From positions 62,001-126,000 of the forward strand of contig NZ_JAHSTT010000015.1 in assembly GCF_019145205.1 (NCBI RefSeq): a stretch of 64,000 nucleotides of DNA, in the 5' to 3' direction. Both the position numbers and the translations under genes were made by a program. How positions within the stretch are numbered: the first letter of the stretch is position 1; each line of letters starts with the position of its first letter. The notes beneath the pieces were generated by a model, which saw nothing but the letters and a program-made list of their open reading frames with translations, was not told the DNA's origin and made no database searches. Source of the DNA: Pseudomonas khavaziana (GTDB lineage Bacteria; Pseudomonadota; Gammaproteobacteria; Pseudomonadales; Pseudomonadaceae). This document shows positions 39,632 through 50,414 of this stretch, one piece after another.

Positions 39632-40252
39632 ATGAAGAAGTTCGCTCTCGCTACTGCTACCGCTCTGACACTGGCCATGGGTGCTAGCGTGGCCTTTGCT
39701 CAGACTTCCCAGGCCCCTATGACTCTGGCGGCTGGTGAAATGACCAAGGCCAAAGAGTCCACCTCGGATACCTGGATCACTACCAAAGTAAAAGCTGATC
39801 TGCTGACTGAGAAAGGCATTCCTGGTTCGGACATCAAGGTAGAAACCAACAAAGGCGTGGTTTCCCTTTCCTCCGACGTAGCTATCTCCGACTCGCAGAA
39901 AGCGACCGCTGTAGCCATTACCAAGAAAATCAAAGGCGTAACTGCTGTTTCTGCTGACGGCCTGCTGGCTGGCGGCGCTACTAAAGCTGACGGTATTGAT
40001 AAAACCAAAGGTGCGGCTGCTGATGCCAAAGGCGCAACCAGCGACACTTGGATCACTACTAAAGTGAAGGCTGACCTGGTGACCGAAAAAGGTATTCCTG
40101 GTACCGATATCAAGGTAGAGACCAACAAAGGTGTGGTTTCCCTGTCTTCCGCGACTGCTGTAACTGCATCGCAGAAAGAAACTGCAGTCGCAATTGCCAA
40201 GAAAATCAAAGGCGTTAAAGCTGTATCGGCCGATGGCCTGAAAGCTGAGTAA
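39632..40252 (+). CDS. periplasmic protein with two BON domains (OsmY-like)
   Basis: 206 residues. A Sec signal peptide ends at about residue 23 (ASVAFAQ). Two BON domains, residues 44-111 and 136-203, are 58/68 identical by my count, each starting TSDTWITTKVKADL and ending AVSADGL. A Lys/Ala-rich linker separates them. BON proteins are thought to bind phospholipid or stabilise the envelope under osmotic stress. Expression should depend on sigma-54 given the promoter at 39545. It stands alone between pnp and a REPIN. The exact role is unknown. Confidence 0.9.
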   Translation: MKKFALATATALTLAMGASVAFAQTSQAPMTLAAGEMTKAKESTSDTWITTKVKADLLTEKGIPGSDIKVETNKGVVSLSSDVAISDSQKATAVAITKKIKGVTAVSADGLLAGGATKADGIDKTKGAAADAKGATSDTWITTKVKADLVTEKGIPGTDIKVETNKGVVSLSSATAVTASQKETAVAIAKKIKGVKAVSADGLKAE

Positions 40253-40357
40253 CGCGCCCTTTTCGTCTGAACTAGATGGCGGCGGCTTAGGGTGAGTCAG
40301 ATATCCACCCGATGCACCTCTGGAGTTCATGCGACCGACCACACGGATGTGGTCATT

Positions 40358-40387
40358 ACAGGCCCCGACACTTGTGTCGGGGCCTGT
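40358..40387 (+). terminator. long hairpin after the BON gene
   Basis: ACAGGCCCCGACAC pairs perfectly with GTGTCGGGGCCTGT around TT, a 14-bp stem. The following TCTATTT is only weakly T-rich. The rest of the 387-bp gap to the DUF748 gene holds a REPIN and no gene that I can see. Confidence 0.75.
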
Positions 40388-40475
40388 TCTATTTCCGGGG
40401 GGTAATTGTTGGTCAAGCGAAGCATAGGAATATGGGAGGAGGCCTGGCCCAATTATTTAAACGTACTTCGCCCTC

Positions 40476-40574
40476 TGTAGGAACGAGCTTGCTCGTGAAA
40501 AACGTCAACGATAACGCTGCATCCTGAATGAGCGCGGTGCCTTTGAGCTTTTCGCGAGCAAGCTCGCTCCTACA
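40476..40574. repeat. REPIN (two inverted REP sequences), copy 1
   Basis: Left REP TGTAGGAACGAGCTTGCTCG at 40476 and right REP CGCGAGCAAGCTCGCTCCTA ending at 40574 are inverted around a 50-bp spacer. The spacer (CAACGATAACG ... CGCGGTGCC) is shared, in the opposite orientation, with the copy at 51439-51538. Such doublets are mobilised in trans by RAYT transposases encoded elsewhere. Confidence 0.88.
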
Positions 40575-40639
40575 AAAAGCCTTAACTGACTGGCATGAGG
40601 GCTCACCCTTCCCACATTTAGAATTGCGCGAGCTTCAGG

Positions 40640-43585
40640 TTACTCAGCATCCAGATGCATTGGGGTGATGACACGGCCATCTTTCTCGGCCTGCCCCAGC
40701 TGCGCATCAATGAAGTACACCCGGTCGTCTTCCAGCTGTCCCTTGTCCACCAGGTAATCCTTGATCGTGCTGGCGCGGTCCTGGCCCAGTTTGCGTAACA
40801 GTACATCACTGGCGCTCCAGAACTTGATCACGCCGTCCTTGAGCTTCGCCGTGCGCTCATCGCTGCCCAAGTCTTTCCATTCGGCCGGTGGCTGCTGCTT
40901 CAAGCGGGTGCGATAGATGCCTTCCAGCAGTGGGGCCTTTTCCTTCTCTGGCACCACCAGCAATGAGGCCTGGGCCGGGACTTTGTCGCCACGGCGCTGG
41001 AGGATCTTGTAGTAGTTGTATTGGTATTCACGTTCCAGCCGTTCTGCGGCCAGGAACGGCCCGTCGCTGCTTGCGGCAGCCGTGCCTTCAATTTCCAGGC
41101 GCAGGGTAGGGCGCTCTTTCAACGCCTTGGCCAAGGTGTTCAAAGCGCCTTCGGCATCTTTGTTCAGCTCACTGGAGCCGGCGTCGAACGACACATTGCC
41201 CAGGTCTTCCGAGCCGCCACCGGTCACCAACCCGCCGATAAACTTGAACGGCGCTGTTGCTGCCCGTACTACGAGGTTACGCAGGGTCTGCCACACAATC
41301 GGCATTACGCTGAATTGTGGGTTGTTCAAGTCGCCACTCACCGGCAGTTCGATGGAGATCTTGCCATCGGAGTCCTTGAGCAGGGCAACCGCCAGGCGAA
41401 TCGGCAAGTCCACCGCGTCGGAGCTGTCGACTTTTTCACCCAGTTGCAGTTGTTCGACCACCACTTTGTTTTCAGCCTTCAACTGGCCCTTGGTGATCAC
41501 GTAGTGCAAGTCGAGATTCAAGCGGCCCTTGCGGATACGGAAACCAGCGAACTTGCCTGAGTAAGGCGTCAGGTTGGTCAACTCGACACGCTTGAAGCTG
41601 GTAGCGATATCCAGCGACGCCATCGGATCAAACGGGTTCACGCTGCCTTTGATGGTCACCGGCGCGTAGCGGTCCACCTTGCCCTTTATGTCGACGCTGG
41701 CCGGTTTGGCCTGGCGGCTGTCGATGGTACCGATCTGGCCGTTGAGCTGTTGAATCGCGGTAGCAAAGTTGGGGGTTAGGCTGAAGTCGGCAAAGTTGGC
41801 CGAACCATCGTTGATTGCGATCTGGCCGATATGAATGCCCAGGGGCTTCTCGTTGCTGGCTGCGGGTTTGGCGGCCGACTTATTGCCACTGTCTGCCGGC
41901 TGTGGAACCAGCAGGTCATCAATGTTGGTGGTGCGATCGTCGTTGATCATGAAGCGCGCATATGGCTGCAGCAGGTTGACCTTGTCGATCGACAGGCTTT
42001 GGCCGTGCTGGTAGTTCACGCCCTCCAGTACCAGGCGCTGCCACTTTAGGAAGTCGCGGGTCTTGAGGGTGTCCAGGGTATGCAACTGATCAACCTGGGC
42101 GCGGCCGGTGACTTGTAGGGCCAGCGGCTCGGTGCTTTTGAGGTTCACGTCCAGGTTGCTGCCCAGCATGCCGCTGCGCAGTTCCAGGCGAATAAACGGG
42201 CTGATATAGGACTGGGCAACTCGCAGGTCGATATCCTGGGTATTCACTTTCAGTTTGGCGCTGACGGGGTTGAGGTTAACCTCGCCAGTCGCCTGGATCT
42301 TGCCTTGCTTGCCCAGGCCGGTGTCGACCTTCAAGGTAAAGGGGCTCTGGTTGAGGCTGTCGAAGTTCTGCACATCGACATTCAATGGGCCAAGCTCCAG
42401 CGCGACCGCAGGTTTGGCCTGGCGATCGGCCAGGTGCACCTGGTAGTTACGCAGTTGCACGTCCTTGAGCAGCACTTGCCAGGGTTTACTCGGGGCTGCC
42501 GGTTGCGCTTGAGGGGCATCGGCAGTGGCCGGCGCAGTGGCCGGTTGCGGTGCCGTGGCTGGTTTACTCGGCTGGCTGGCAAACTGTTTCTGCCAATCCA
42601 ACTGCCCATCGGCTTCACGGGCCGCCCAGGTTTCCAGCTTGTTGCTGCGAATCTTGCCGACAACCACCTGCTGCTTGGCCAGGTCTACCGTGGTTTCGCT
42701 GACGTCCAGGCGCTCCAGGCGGGCCAATGGCCGGCCATCCGGCGCCTTGATTGCAAAGGGCGCGATGCTGGCGGCGGTGTTGGTCAGGTTCAGTTCGGTT
42801 TCTTTGGCCAGGCTGAATTTATAGTCGGTGCTGAAGTTGAGCACACCGTCTTCCAGCACCAGGGGCAAGGCGTCACGTACATAGGGCCACCAGGCTTTCA
42901 TCTTGCCGTCGGTGACTTTCAAGGTGCCTTCGGATGTGATCGGTACCAGGCTGAAATTACCTTTCCAGTCGATCTGCCCACCGTCAGGGCCCGCGGCGAC
43001 CAGGGTCATATCGGCGTTGTCTTCGGGCAAGGTGCTGAGATTTTTCAGCTCGAAGTCGAGTTTGTCGTAGAGGAATTCGATGGGTTCGCTGGGGCGCAGG
43101 TCCTGGAAGTGCAGGTTGCCGCCCGCCAGCTTGATGCTGTCGATACGCAGTGGGAACGGCTTGGCATCGGGATCGGCTGGGGTCGGCTCGCTCGGTGGCA
43201 GCTTGAACAACTGCGCCAGGTTAAGTTGGCCGGATTTGTCGAACAGCAGTTCGGTCTTGGGCTTGTCCAATTGCACATCGGCCAGGTGCAGGGCGCGGGT
43301 CCAGAGACTGTCCACTTGCAGGTTGGCGTAGAAGCGCTCGAAACCCACTTGTTCTTTGCCCGGCTCACCGATCTTCAGGCCCCACAATGTCAGTTCGAGG
43401 CTAAATGGGTTGAGCTCGATGCGCTCGATTCGCGCTGGCACCGTGGCGTAGTTGGCCAACTGTTGGTTGGCAATGCGAAGGGCAATGCCCGGTAAGATCA
43501 GAAAGCCCAGCAAGCTGTACAAAGCAAGGGCGGTCAACAAGGCGCCTGCGGCGCGAATCAATCCTTTGGGCATGGGTGACGCCAT
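40640..43585 (-). CDS. large AsmA-like DUF748 envelope protein
   Basis: 981 residues. One N-terminal membrane anchor (LLTALALYSLLGFLILPGIALRIA), then a very long repetitive beta-rich periplasmic part with AsmA-like strands (LTLWGLKIGEPGK, VDLAKQQVVVGKI, PFDPMASLDIATSFKRVELTNLTPYSGKFAGFRIRKGRL), a Pro/Ala-rich insert near 335-365, and a C-terminal OmpA-like segment (VSFDAGSSELNKDAEGALNTLAKALKERPTLRLEIEG). DUF748 proteins belong to the AsmA-like bridge families implicated in phospholipid transport between membranes; function here is inferred from that family. Confidence 0.85.
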   Translation of the reverse strand: MASPMPKGLIRAAGALLTALALYSLLGFLILPGIALRIANQQLANYATVPARIERIELNPFSLELTLWGLKIGEPGKEQVGFERFYANLQVDSLWTRALHLADVQLDKPKTELLFDKSGQLNLAQLFKLPPSEPTPADPDAKPFPLRIDSIKLAGGNLHFQDLRPSEPIEFLYDKLDFELKNLSTLPEDNADMTLVAAGPDGGQIDWKGNFSLVPITSEGTLKVTDGKMKAWWPYVRDALPLVLEDGVLNFSTDYKFSLAKETELNLTNTAASIAPFAIKAPDGRPLARLERLDVSETTVDLAKQQVVVGKIRSNKLETWAAREADGQLDWQKQFASQPSKPATAPQPATAPATADAPQAQPAAPSKPWQVLLKDVQLRNYQVHLADRQAKPAVALELGPLNVDVQNFDSLNQSPFTLKVDTGLGKQGKIQATGEVNLNPVSAKLKVNTQDIDLRVAQSYISPFIRLELRSGMLGSNLDVNLKSTEPLALQVTGRAQVDQLHTLDTLKTRDFLKWQRLVLEGVNYQHGQSLSIDKVNLLQPYARFMINDDRTTNIDDLLVPQPADSGNKSAAKPAASNEKPLGIHIGQIAINDGSANFADFSLTPNFATAIQQLNGQIGTIDSRQAKPASVDIKGKVDRYAPVTIKGSVNPFDPMASLDIATSFKRVELTNLTPYSGKFAGFRIRKGRLNLDLHYVITKGQLKAENKVVVEQLQLGEKVDSSDAVDLPIRLAVALLKDSDGKISIELPVSGDLNNPQFSVMPIVWQTLRNLVVRAATAPFKFIGGLVTGGGSEDLGNVSFDAGSSELNKDAEGALNTLAKALKERPTLRLEIEGTAAASSDGPFLAAERLEREYQYNYYKILQRRGDKVPAQASLLVVPEKEKAPLLEGIYRTRLKQQPPAEWKDLGSDERTAKLKDGVIKFWSASDVLLRKLGQDRASTIKDYLVDKGQLEDDRVYFIDAQLGQAEKDGRVITPMHLDAE

Positions 43586-43660
43586 CTATGTCAAACGAGA
43601 GTGCCTTGGAGTATGGCACGGGAATTCGGTTCCGAAGAACCGTGGGTGCTGGGAAAGTTC

Positions 43661-44677
43661 CTACAGATGCAGGATCAAGGTCTTCAATGGCGGTTGCTGG
43701 TCTCTGGATGGAAAGTCGGCTCCCGGTGTCATGATTTGCCAGTCACGCACAGGGCGGCCGGCTTTTTCTGCGCAACGCAGCACCTGCTCACGCCAGTCAT
43801 CCATGCTGACCTTCGCCAGGTTGTTGCAGCAAATCAGCACGCCATTGTCGGCGGTGGCCAGCAGCGCGGGCTTGAGCAGGCTCTGATAGTCGCGCAGTAA
43901 GTCGACGGTGCCGAAGGCGCTCTTGGCCCAGGCGGGAGGGTCGAGGAGTACCAAGTCATATTGGCGCTGTTCCAAGCGTGGATAACTCGGCAGTTTCTGG
44001 CCGCGACGCTGGGTGATCGGCAGGCCCGCCAGTTGGCGAATCGCCGGGAAGTAATCAGACTGCACAAAATCCATTGCTGGCAACTGCGGGTTGAGCAGGC
44101 CGTTTTCACGCCCAACCGCCAGGTTGCCTTCGGCAAAGTCCAGGTTGCACACCTCGCGTGCCCCGCCTGCCGCCGCGCTTAAGCCTACGCCACAGGTGTA
44201 GGCGAACAGGTTCAGCACGCTTTTACCGGCACTGTGGTCCTTGACCCAGCCACGGGTGTTACGCAAGTCGAGGAACAGTAGCGGGTCTTGCCCGGCATGG
44301 CGTCCACGCACACGATAGTTGAGGCCCCATTCGTGGCCGACCAGGTCTTCCAATGCCGCAGGCTCTGCGCGGTACACCGTGTCTTCGCGGTCGATCCGTG
44401 AGTTACCGCGGGCGCGGTCGTTGTATACCAGCAGCAATTCCAGGCCCATGTGCTGGTTGATCATCTGGTGCAGGTCCAGCAGGTCTGCGCTTTCCAGGGA
44501 CTGGTGGAAGCTCTGCACCAGCAATTGCGGGCCGTAGCGGTCGATGGTCAGGCCACCGGCACCTTCCTGGCTGCCGTGAAACAACCGATAGCAGTCCGTA
44601 CCCTGGGCGTGCAGTTGGTTGATCAGGTCTTGGCGATAATCGAGGGCGGCGCGCAGCGCCTGATTCAAGGGAGTCAT
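43661..44677 (-). CDS. class I SAM-dependent rRNA-methyltransferase-like protein
   Basis: 338 residues from the ATG at 44677 (44710 is an alternative in frame). It has the RlmI/RlmK-type layout: an EEHD-like N-terminal domain (YRLFHGSQEGAGGLTIDRYGPQLLVQSF) and a Rossmann domain (VLNLFAYTCGVGLSAAAGGAREVCNLDFAEGNLAVGREN, LVLLDPPAWAKSAFG). The DPPAW motif is typical of this methyltransferase group. It lacks the N-terminal PUA domain of RlmI, so the precise target is not assigned. Stands between the DUF748 gene and the MpaB-type oxygenase, all in one direction. Confidence 0.83.
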   Translation of the reverse strand: MTPLNQALRAALDYRQDLINQLHAQGTDCYRLFHGSQEGAGGLTIDRYGPQLLVQSFHQSLESADLLDLHQMINQHMGLELLLVYNDRARGNSRIDREDTVYRAEPAALEDLVGHEWGLNYRVRGRHAGQDPLLFLDLRNTRGWVKDHSAGKSVLNLFAYTCGVGLSAAAGGAREVCNLDFAEGNLAVGRENGLLNPQLPAMDFVQSDYFPAIRQLAGLPITQRRGQKLPSYPRLEQRQYDLVLLDPPAWAKSAFGTVDLLRDYQSLLKPALLATADNGVLICCNNLAKVSMDDWREQVLRCAEKAGRPVRDWQIMTPGADFPSRDQQPPLKTLILHL

Positions 44678-44745
44678 GAAGCGGGCCTTGCTTGCGGTAA
44701 ATGAGGGCATTGTGGGCGCGGAGTTTAACAGCTATGGGCCGCTAC

Positions 44746-45615
44746 CTACATCAGCCCCATCCGCCGATGGGCGCGCTGCACCGAACCGTTGCGCATCGCC
44801 CAGCGCAGCAGTGGCGCACTGCGCTTGGCCCCGGCGCGGATCATCTGGCGTTGCAGCGGGCTCTGCTGTTGGTCGAGCATCGCGCTTGCCCAGTCGGGCA
44901 GCAGGTCGATCCCGGCCTGCATCATCAGGCTGCCGAAGGGTTTGGCCAAAGTGCTCGGGGCAGGGGCCTCGAGCAGCAGGCGCAGCACCTCACGGCTGCG
45001 CTCGTCGCACAGCAGTTGCGGGCGGATACGCACCAGATAATCCGAAATTTCCTGGCGTGAACGCGGCACATGCCGCGCGCCCAGGCGTTCAGCGACCAGG
45101 GCAATTTCGCTGTAGTAGCGATCCTGGTCGCGACCCGAAAGCCGGGGGTTGCGATAACGCAGGTGAGCGGCGAGAAAGTTGCTTACCTCGGCCACATGCA
45201 CCCAGGTCAGCAGCTCTGGATCGCTGGCCGCATAAGGTCGCCCATCCGGCGCGTGGCCGACCACCTGCAGGTGAATGGTGCGCACTTTTTCGATCAGCCA
45301 CTCTGCATCCTTGCGTGAGCCGAAGGTGGTGCCGGAAATGAACTGCGAGGTTCGTCGCAAACGCCCGAGCATATCCTGGCGGAAGTTCGAATGGTCCCAT
45401 ACGCCGGCCAGGGCCAGTGGGTGCAAGGCCTGCAGCATCAACGCACTGATGCCGCCGATCAGCATGCTGCTGAAGTCGCCATGCACTTGCCAACTGACCG
45501 AGTCCGGCCCGAACAGTCCGGGATCGCCCTTGGGGTTCTCCAGGTCCAGTTGGCCCAGTGACAAACCGGTCAGGCTCATCAACTGGGTTTCGATACGGCT
45601 GCGGATAAATTCCAT
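44746..45615 (-). CDS. MpaB/DUF2236-type oxygenase family protein
   Basis: 289 residues of the rubber-oxygenase/MpaB catalytic family. Characteristic heme-ligand region near ISALMLQALHPLALAGVWDHSNFRQDMLGRLRRTSQFISGTTFG (a conserved His before the PLALAG segment) and TWVHVAEVSNFLAAHLRYR with the second conserved His. Family members bind b-type heme and act as oxygenases on diverse substrates. The substrate here is unknown. Only 16 bp separate its start from the end of acs, so it may be co-transcribed with acs. Confidence 0.82.
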   Translation of the reverse strand: MEFIRSRIETQLMSLTGLSLGQLDLENPKGDPGLFGPDSVSWQVHGDFSSMLIGGISALMLQALHPLALAGVWDHSNFRQDMLGRLRRTSQFISGTTFGSRKDAEWLIEKVRTIHLQVVGHAPDGRPYAASDPELLTWVHVAEVSNFLAAHLRYRNPRLSGRDQDRYYSEIALVAERLGARHVPRSRQEISDYLVRIRPQLLCDERSREVLRLLLEAPAPSTLAKPFGSLMMQAGIDLLPDWASAMLDQQQSPLQRQMIRAGAKRSAPLLRWAMRNGSVQRAHRRMGLM

Positions 45616-45631
45616 GGCGACTCGGGGGTTC

Positions 45632-47569
<1,938 letters not shown>

Positions 47570-47574
47570 GAGTG

Positions 47575-47593
47575 ATCCTTATTCTTGTTTTTG
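47575..47593 (-). promoter_or_regulatory. CA-rich Hfq/Crc motif overlapping the acs ribosome-binding site
   Basis: On the acs sense strand CAAAAACAAGAATAAGGAT lies 5-24 nt before the ATG: A-rich AAnAAnAA triplets run straight into the AAGGA site. A good match to the catabolite-activity motif; repression is inferred. Confidence 0.6.
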
Positions 47594-47631
47594 CGACAAG
47601 TAATAAAGATGCACCCTGTGGCAGGTGGGTT

Positions 47632-47663
47632 CAAGGCCAACGTCCAAACGCACGTTGGCCTTG
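47632..47663 (-). terminator. hairpin after pgi
   Basis: CAAGGCCAACGT pairs perfectly with ACGTTGGCCTTG (12 bp) 9 bp past the pgi stop. No real T-tract follows, so it may be rho-independent only weakly or an RNA-stabilising hairpin. Confidence 0.7.
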
Positions 47664-47672
47664 AGGCCAGCT

Positions 47673-49337
47673 TCAGCCGCGGTGGCGACCGCGGAAGTAG
47701 TTGATCAGGCCCTGGGTCGAGGCATCATCTGCCAAGGTTTCTTCGGCGCCGGTCAGACGGTTGTAAACGCCTTTGCCCAGCTCCTTGCCAAGTTCCACGC
47801 CCCATTGGTCGAAGGCGTTGATGCCCCAGACAACGCTCTGCACGAACACCTTGTGCTCATACATCGCCACCAGCGCGCCGAGGCGACGAGGGCTGATGCG
47901 TTCGACCACGATGGTGTTGCTCGGACGGTTGCCCGGGATCACCTTGTGCGGTGCCAGCTTCTGTACCTCGGCTTCCGGCAGGCCCTTCTCGCGCAGCTCG
48001 GCTTCGGCTTCGCTGCGGGTCTTACCGAGCATCAGGGCCTGGCTCTGGGACAGGCAGTTGGCGTACAGCCACTGATGGTGGTCTGACACCGGGTTGAAGC
48101 TGACGATCGGCACGATGAAGTCGGCCGGGATCAGTTGGGTCCCTTGGTGCAGCAACTGGTGGTAAGCGTGCTGCCCGTTGCAGCCTACGCCGCCCCAGAT
48201 CACCGGGCCGGTATCGGTGGACACCGGCGTGCCATCCTGGCGCACGCTCTTGCCATTGGATTCCATGTCCAGCTGTTGCAAATGCTTGGTGATGTTACGC
48301 AGGTAATGGTCGTACGGCAGGATCGCATGGCTCTGCGCACCCCAGAAGTTGCCGTACCACACGCCGAGCAAGCCCAGTAGTACCGGCATGTTGGCTTCGA
48401 ACGGGGCGTTCTGGAAATGCTGGTCCATGGTGTAGGCACCGGACAGCAATTCCTTGAAGTTGGACATGCCGATGGCCAGGGCAATTGGCAAGCCGATGGC
48501 GGACCATAGCGAGTAACGCCCGCCGACCCAGTCCCACATCGGGAAGATGTTTTCTTCGCGAATCCCGAAGGCCACGGCCGCAGCGTTGTTGCTGGAAACG
48601 GCGATGAAGTGGCGATACAGCTCGGCTTCCGAGCCGCCCTGGGCCAGGTACCAGGCCCGAGCGGCCTGGGCGTTTTTCAGGGTTTCGAGGGTGTTGAAGG
48701 ATTTCGACGAAACGATGAACAGCGTGGTCTCGGCGCGCAGCTTCATGGTCAGCTCATGAAACTCGCTGCCGTCGATGTTCGCCAGGTAGTGGCAACGCAC
48801 GCCTTTATGGGCGTAGGACAGCAGGGCCTCGGAGACCAGCTCCGGGCCGAGGAACGAGCCACCGATACCGATGTTCACCACGTCGGTGATCGGCTTCTCG
48901 GTGTAGCCACGCCACAGGCCATCGTGTATGCGGCCGACCAGGTCGGTGATCTGGTTCAGCACCTTGTGCACGTCCGGCATGATGTTCACGCCGTTGACCG
49001 ACAGCTTGTCGCCCACCGGGCGGCGCAGGGCAGTGTGCAGGGCAGGGCGGCCTTCGGAGGAGTTGACCGGCTCACCGGCGTACAACGCGTCGATCGCGCC
49101 TTTGAGGTTCACTTCCTTGGCCAGGCCCACCAGCAGGTCGCGGGTTTCGCTGGTGATCAGGTTTTTCGAGTAATCGAGGAAAAGTCCGCAGCTGCTCAGG
49201 GTGAACTGGGAAAAACGCTGGGGATCGGCATTGAACGCGTCGCGCATGCTGAAATCCTGCATGGCTTGGCGATGTTGGGTAAGCGCTTGCCAGGCGGGCA
49301 GCGCGGTAACGTCATGAGGGGTGCGGTAGTACGCCAT
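47673..49337 (-). CDS. pgi: glucose-6-phosphate isomerase
   Basis: 554 residues. Interconverts glucose-6-P and fructose-6-P. Family signatures VVNIGIGGSFLGPELV, VGGRYSLWSAIGLPIA and GVGCNGQHAYHQLLHQGTQLIP are present, with the catalytic Glu and His in the last two and the Lys in VWGINAFDQWGVELGKELG. Full length. It starts 225 bp from panC; that gap holds no panD gene, which occupies this place in P. aeruginosa. Confidence 0.98.
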   Translation of the reverse strand: MAYYRTPHDVTALPAWQALTQHRQAMQDFSMRDAFNADPQRFSQFTLSSCGLFLDYSKNLITSETRDLLVGLAKEVNLKGAIDALYAGEPVNSSEGRPALHTALRRPVGDKLSVNGVNIMPDVHKVLNQITDLVGRIHDGLWRGYTEKPITDVVNIGIGGSFLGPELVSEALLSYAHKGVRCHYLANIDGSEFHELTMKLRAETTLFIVSSKSFNTLETLKNAQAARAWYLAQGGSEAELYRHFIAVSSNNAAAVAFGIREENIFPMWDWVGGRYSLWSAIGLPIALAIGMSNFKELLSGAYTMDQHFQNAPFEANMPVLLGLLGVWYGNFWGAQSHAILPYDHYLRNITKHLQQLDMESNGKSVRQDGTPVSTDTGPVIWGGVGCNGQHAYHQLLHQGTQLIPADFIVPIVSFNPVSDHHQWLYANCLSQSQALMLGKTRSEAEAELREKGLPEAEVQKLAPHKVIPGNRPSNTIVVERISPRRLGALVAMYEHKVFVQSVVWGINAFDQWGVELGKELGKGVYNRLTGAEETLADDASTQGLINYFRGRHRG

Positions 49338-49562
49338 CGCTGCGGGTTTCCTTTTTATTACGGGGACTGCCTTTAGGACACTTCAAAGCCCGGAACATCC
49401 CGTCTTATATCAAGCACTGGGTTCCAGACAGCGCTAACCGTAGCGCAGGGCGATTACATTAAACCTAGCGTGTCGATATGTCTTGGCTTTGTCTGCGCTG
49501 TGGCCGGTACTTTTTTATACCGGCACGGCGGTCGGGGCAACAGGTAGTGGATTAAAGAGGGG

Positions 49563-50414
49563 TCAGGCGAGGTTCAGGTGCAAGTTATCAATGAGGCGTG
49601 TCGTGCCTAGATAAGCAGCGACCAGAATCACCACATCACGGTCCTGCGCGGTGGCCGGACGCAGGTGCACACCTTGGCGTACTTCCAGGTAATCCATGCG
49701 CAACCCGGCGTTCTCAATGTACTGGATCTGTTCGGCGCGCAGCTTGGCGAAATCACGCTCACCGCTTTTGATGGCCGTAGCTATCTGGTTGAGGGCGCGA
49801 TACAGCACTGGCGCGACGGCGCGTTGCTCCGCGGTGAGGTAACCATTGCGCGATGACAGCGCGAGACCGTCCTCTGCGCGTACGGTGGGCTCGCCGATGA
49901 TCTGGATCGGCATGTTCAGGTCATGGACCATGGCGCGGATCACCGCCAGTTGTTGGTAATCCTTCTGACCAAATACGGCGATGTCCGGCTGGACCATGTT
50001 GAACAACTTGCTGACCACCGTGGCCACGCCTTCGAAATGCCCTGGGCGGCTGGCACCACACAATCCTTCGGACAGCTGTGGAACGCTGACGCGGGTCTGG
50101 CCGGTCATGCCACCTGGGTACATTTCCTCGACGGTGGGCGCGAACAGCAGGTTGCAGCCGGCTTGCAGGAGCTTTTCCTGATCGGCGGCCAGCGTGCGCG
50201 GGTATTTGTCCAGGTCTTCACCGGCACCGAATTGCAGTGGGTTGACGAAGATGCTCGCCACCACGAAATCCGCTTGCTGCGCGGCTTTGGTCACCAGGGT
50301 TGCGTGGCCGCTGTGCAGATTGCCCATGGTGGGCACAAAGCCGATGCGTTTGCCGGCACTGCGGGCGTGGGTAACCGCGGCGCGCAGTTCACGTAGGGTT
50401 TTAACGGTGTTCAT
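49563..50414 (-). CDS. panC: pantothenate synthetase
   Basis: 283 residues. Joins pantoate and beta-alanine. Nucleotidyltransferase motifs: FVPTMGNLHSGHATLV (HIGH-type), FGQKDYQQLAVI, and ALSSRNGYL (KMSKS equivalent). Its start overlaps the end of panB by 4 nt (ATGA), so the two are translated together. No panD follows. Confidence 0.98.
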   Translation of the reverse strand: MNTVKTLRELRAAVTHARSAGKRIGFVPTMGNLHSGHATLVTKAAQQADFVVASIFVNPLQFGAGEDLDKYPRTLAADQEKLLQAGCNLLFAPTVEEMYPGGMTGQTRVSVPQLSEGLCGASRPGHFEGVATVVSKLFNMVQPDIAVFGQKDYQQLAVIRAMVHDLNMPIQIIGEPTVRAEDGLALSSRNGYLTAEQRAVAPVLYRALNQIATAIKSGERDFAKLRAEQIQYIENAGLRMDYLEVRQGVHLRPATAQDRDVVILVAAYLGTTRLIDNLHLNLA

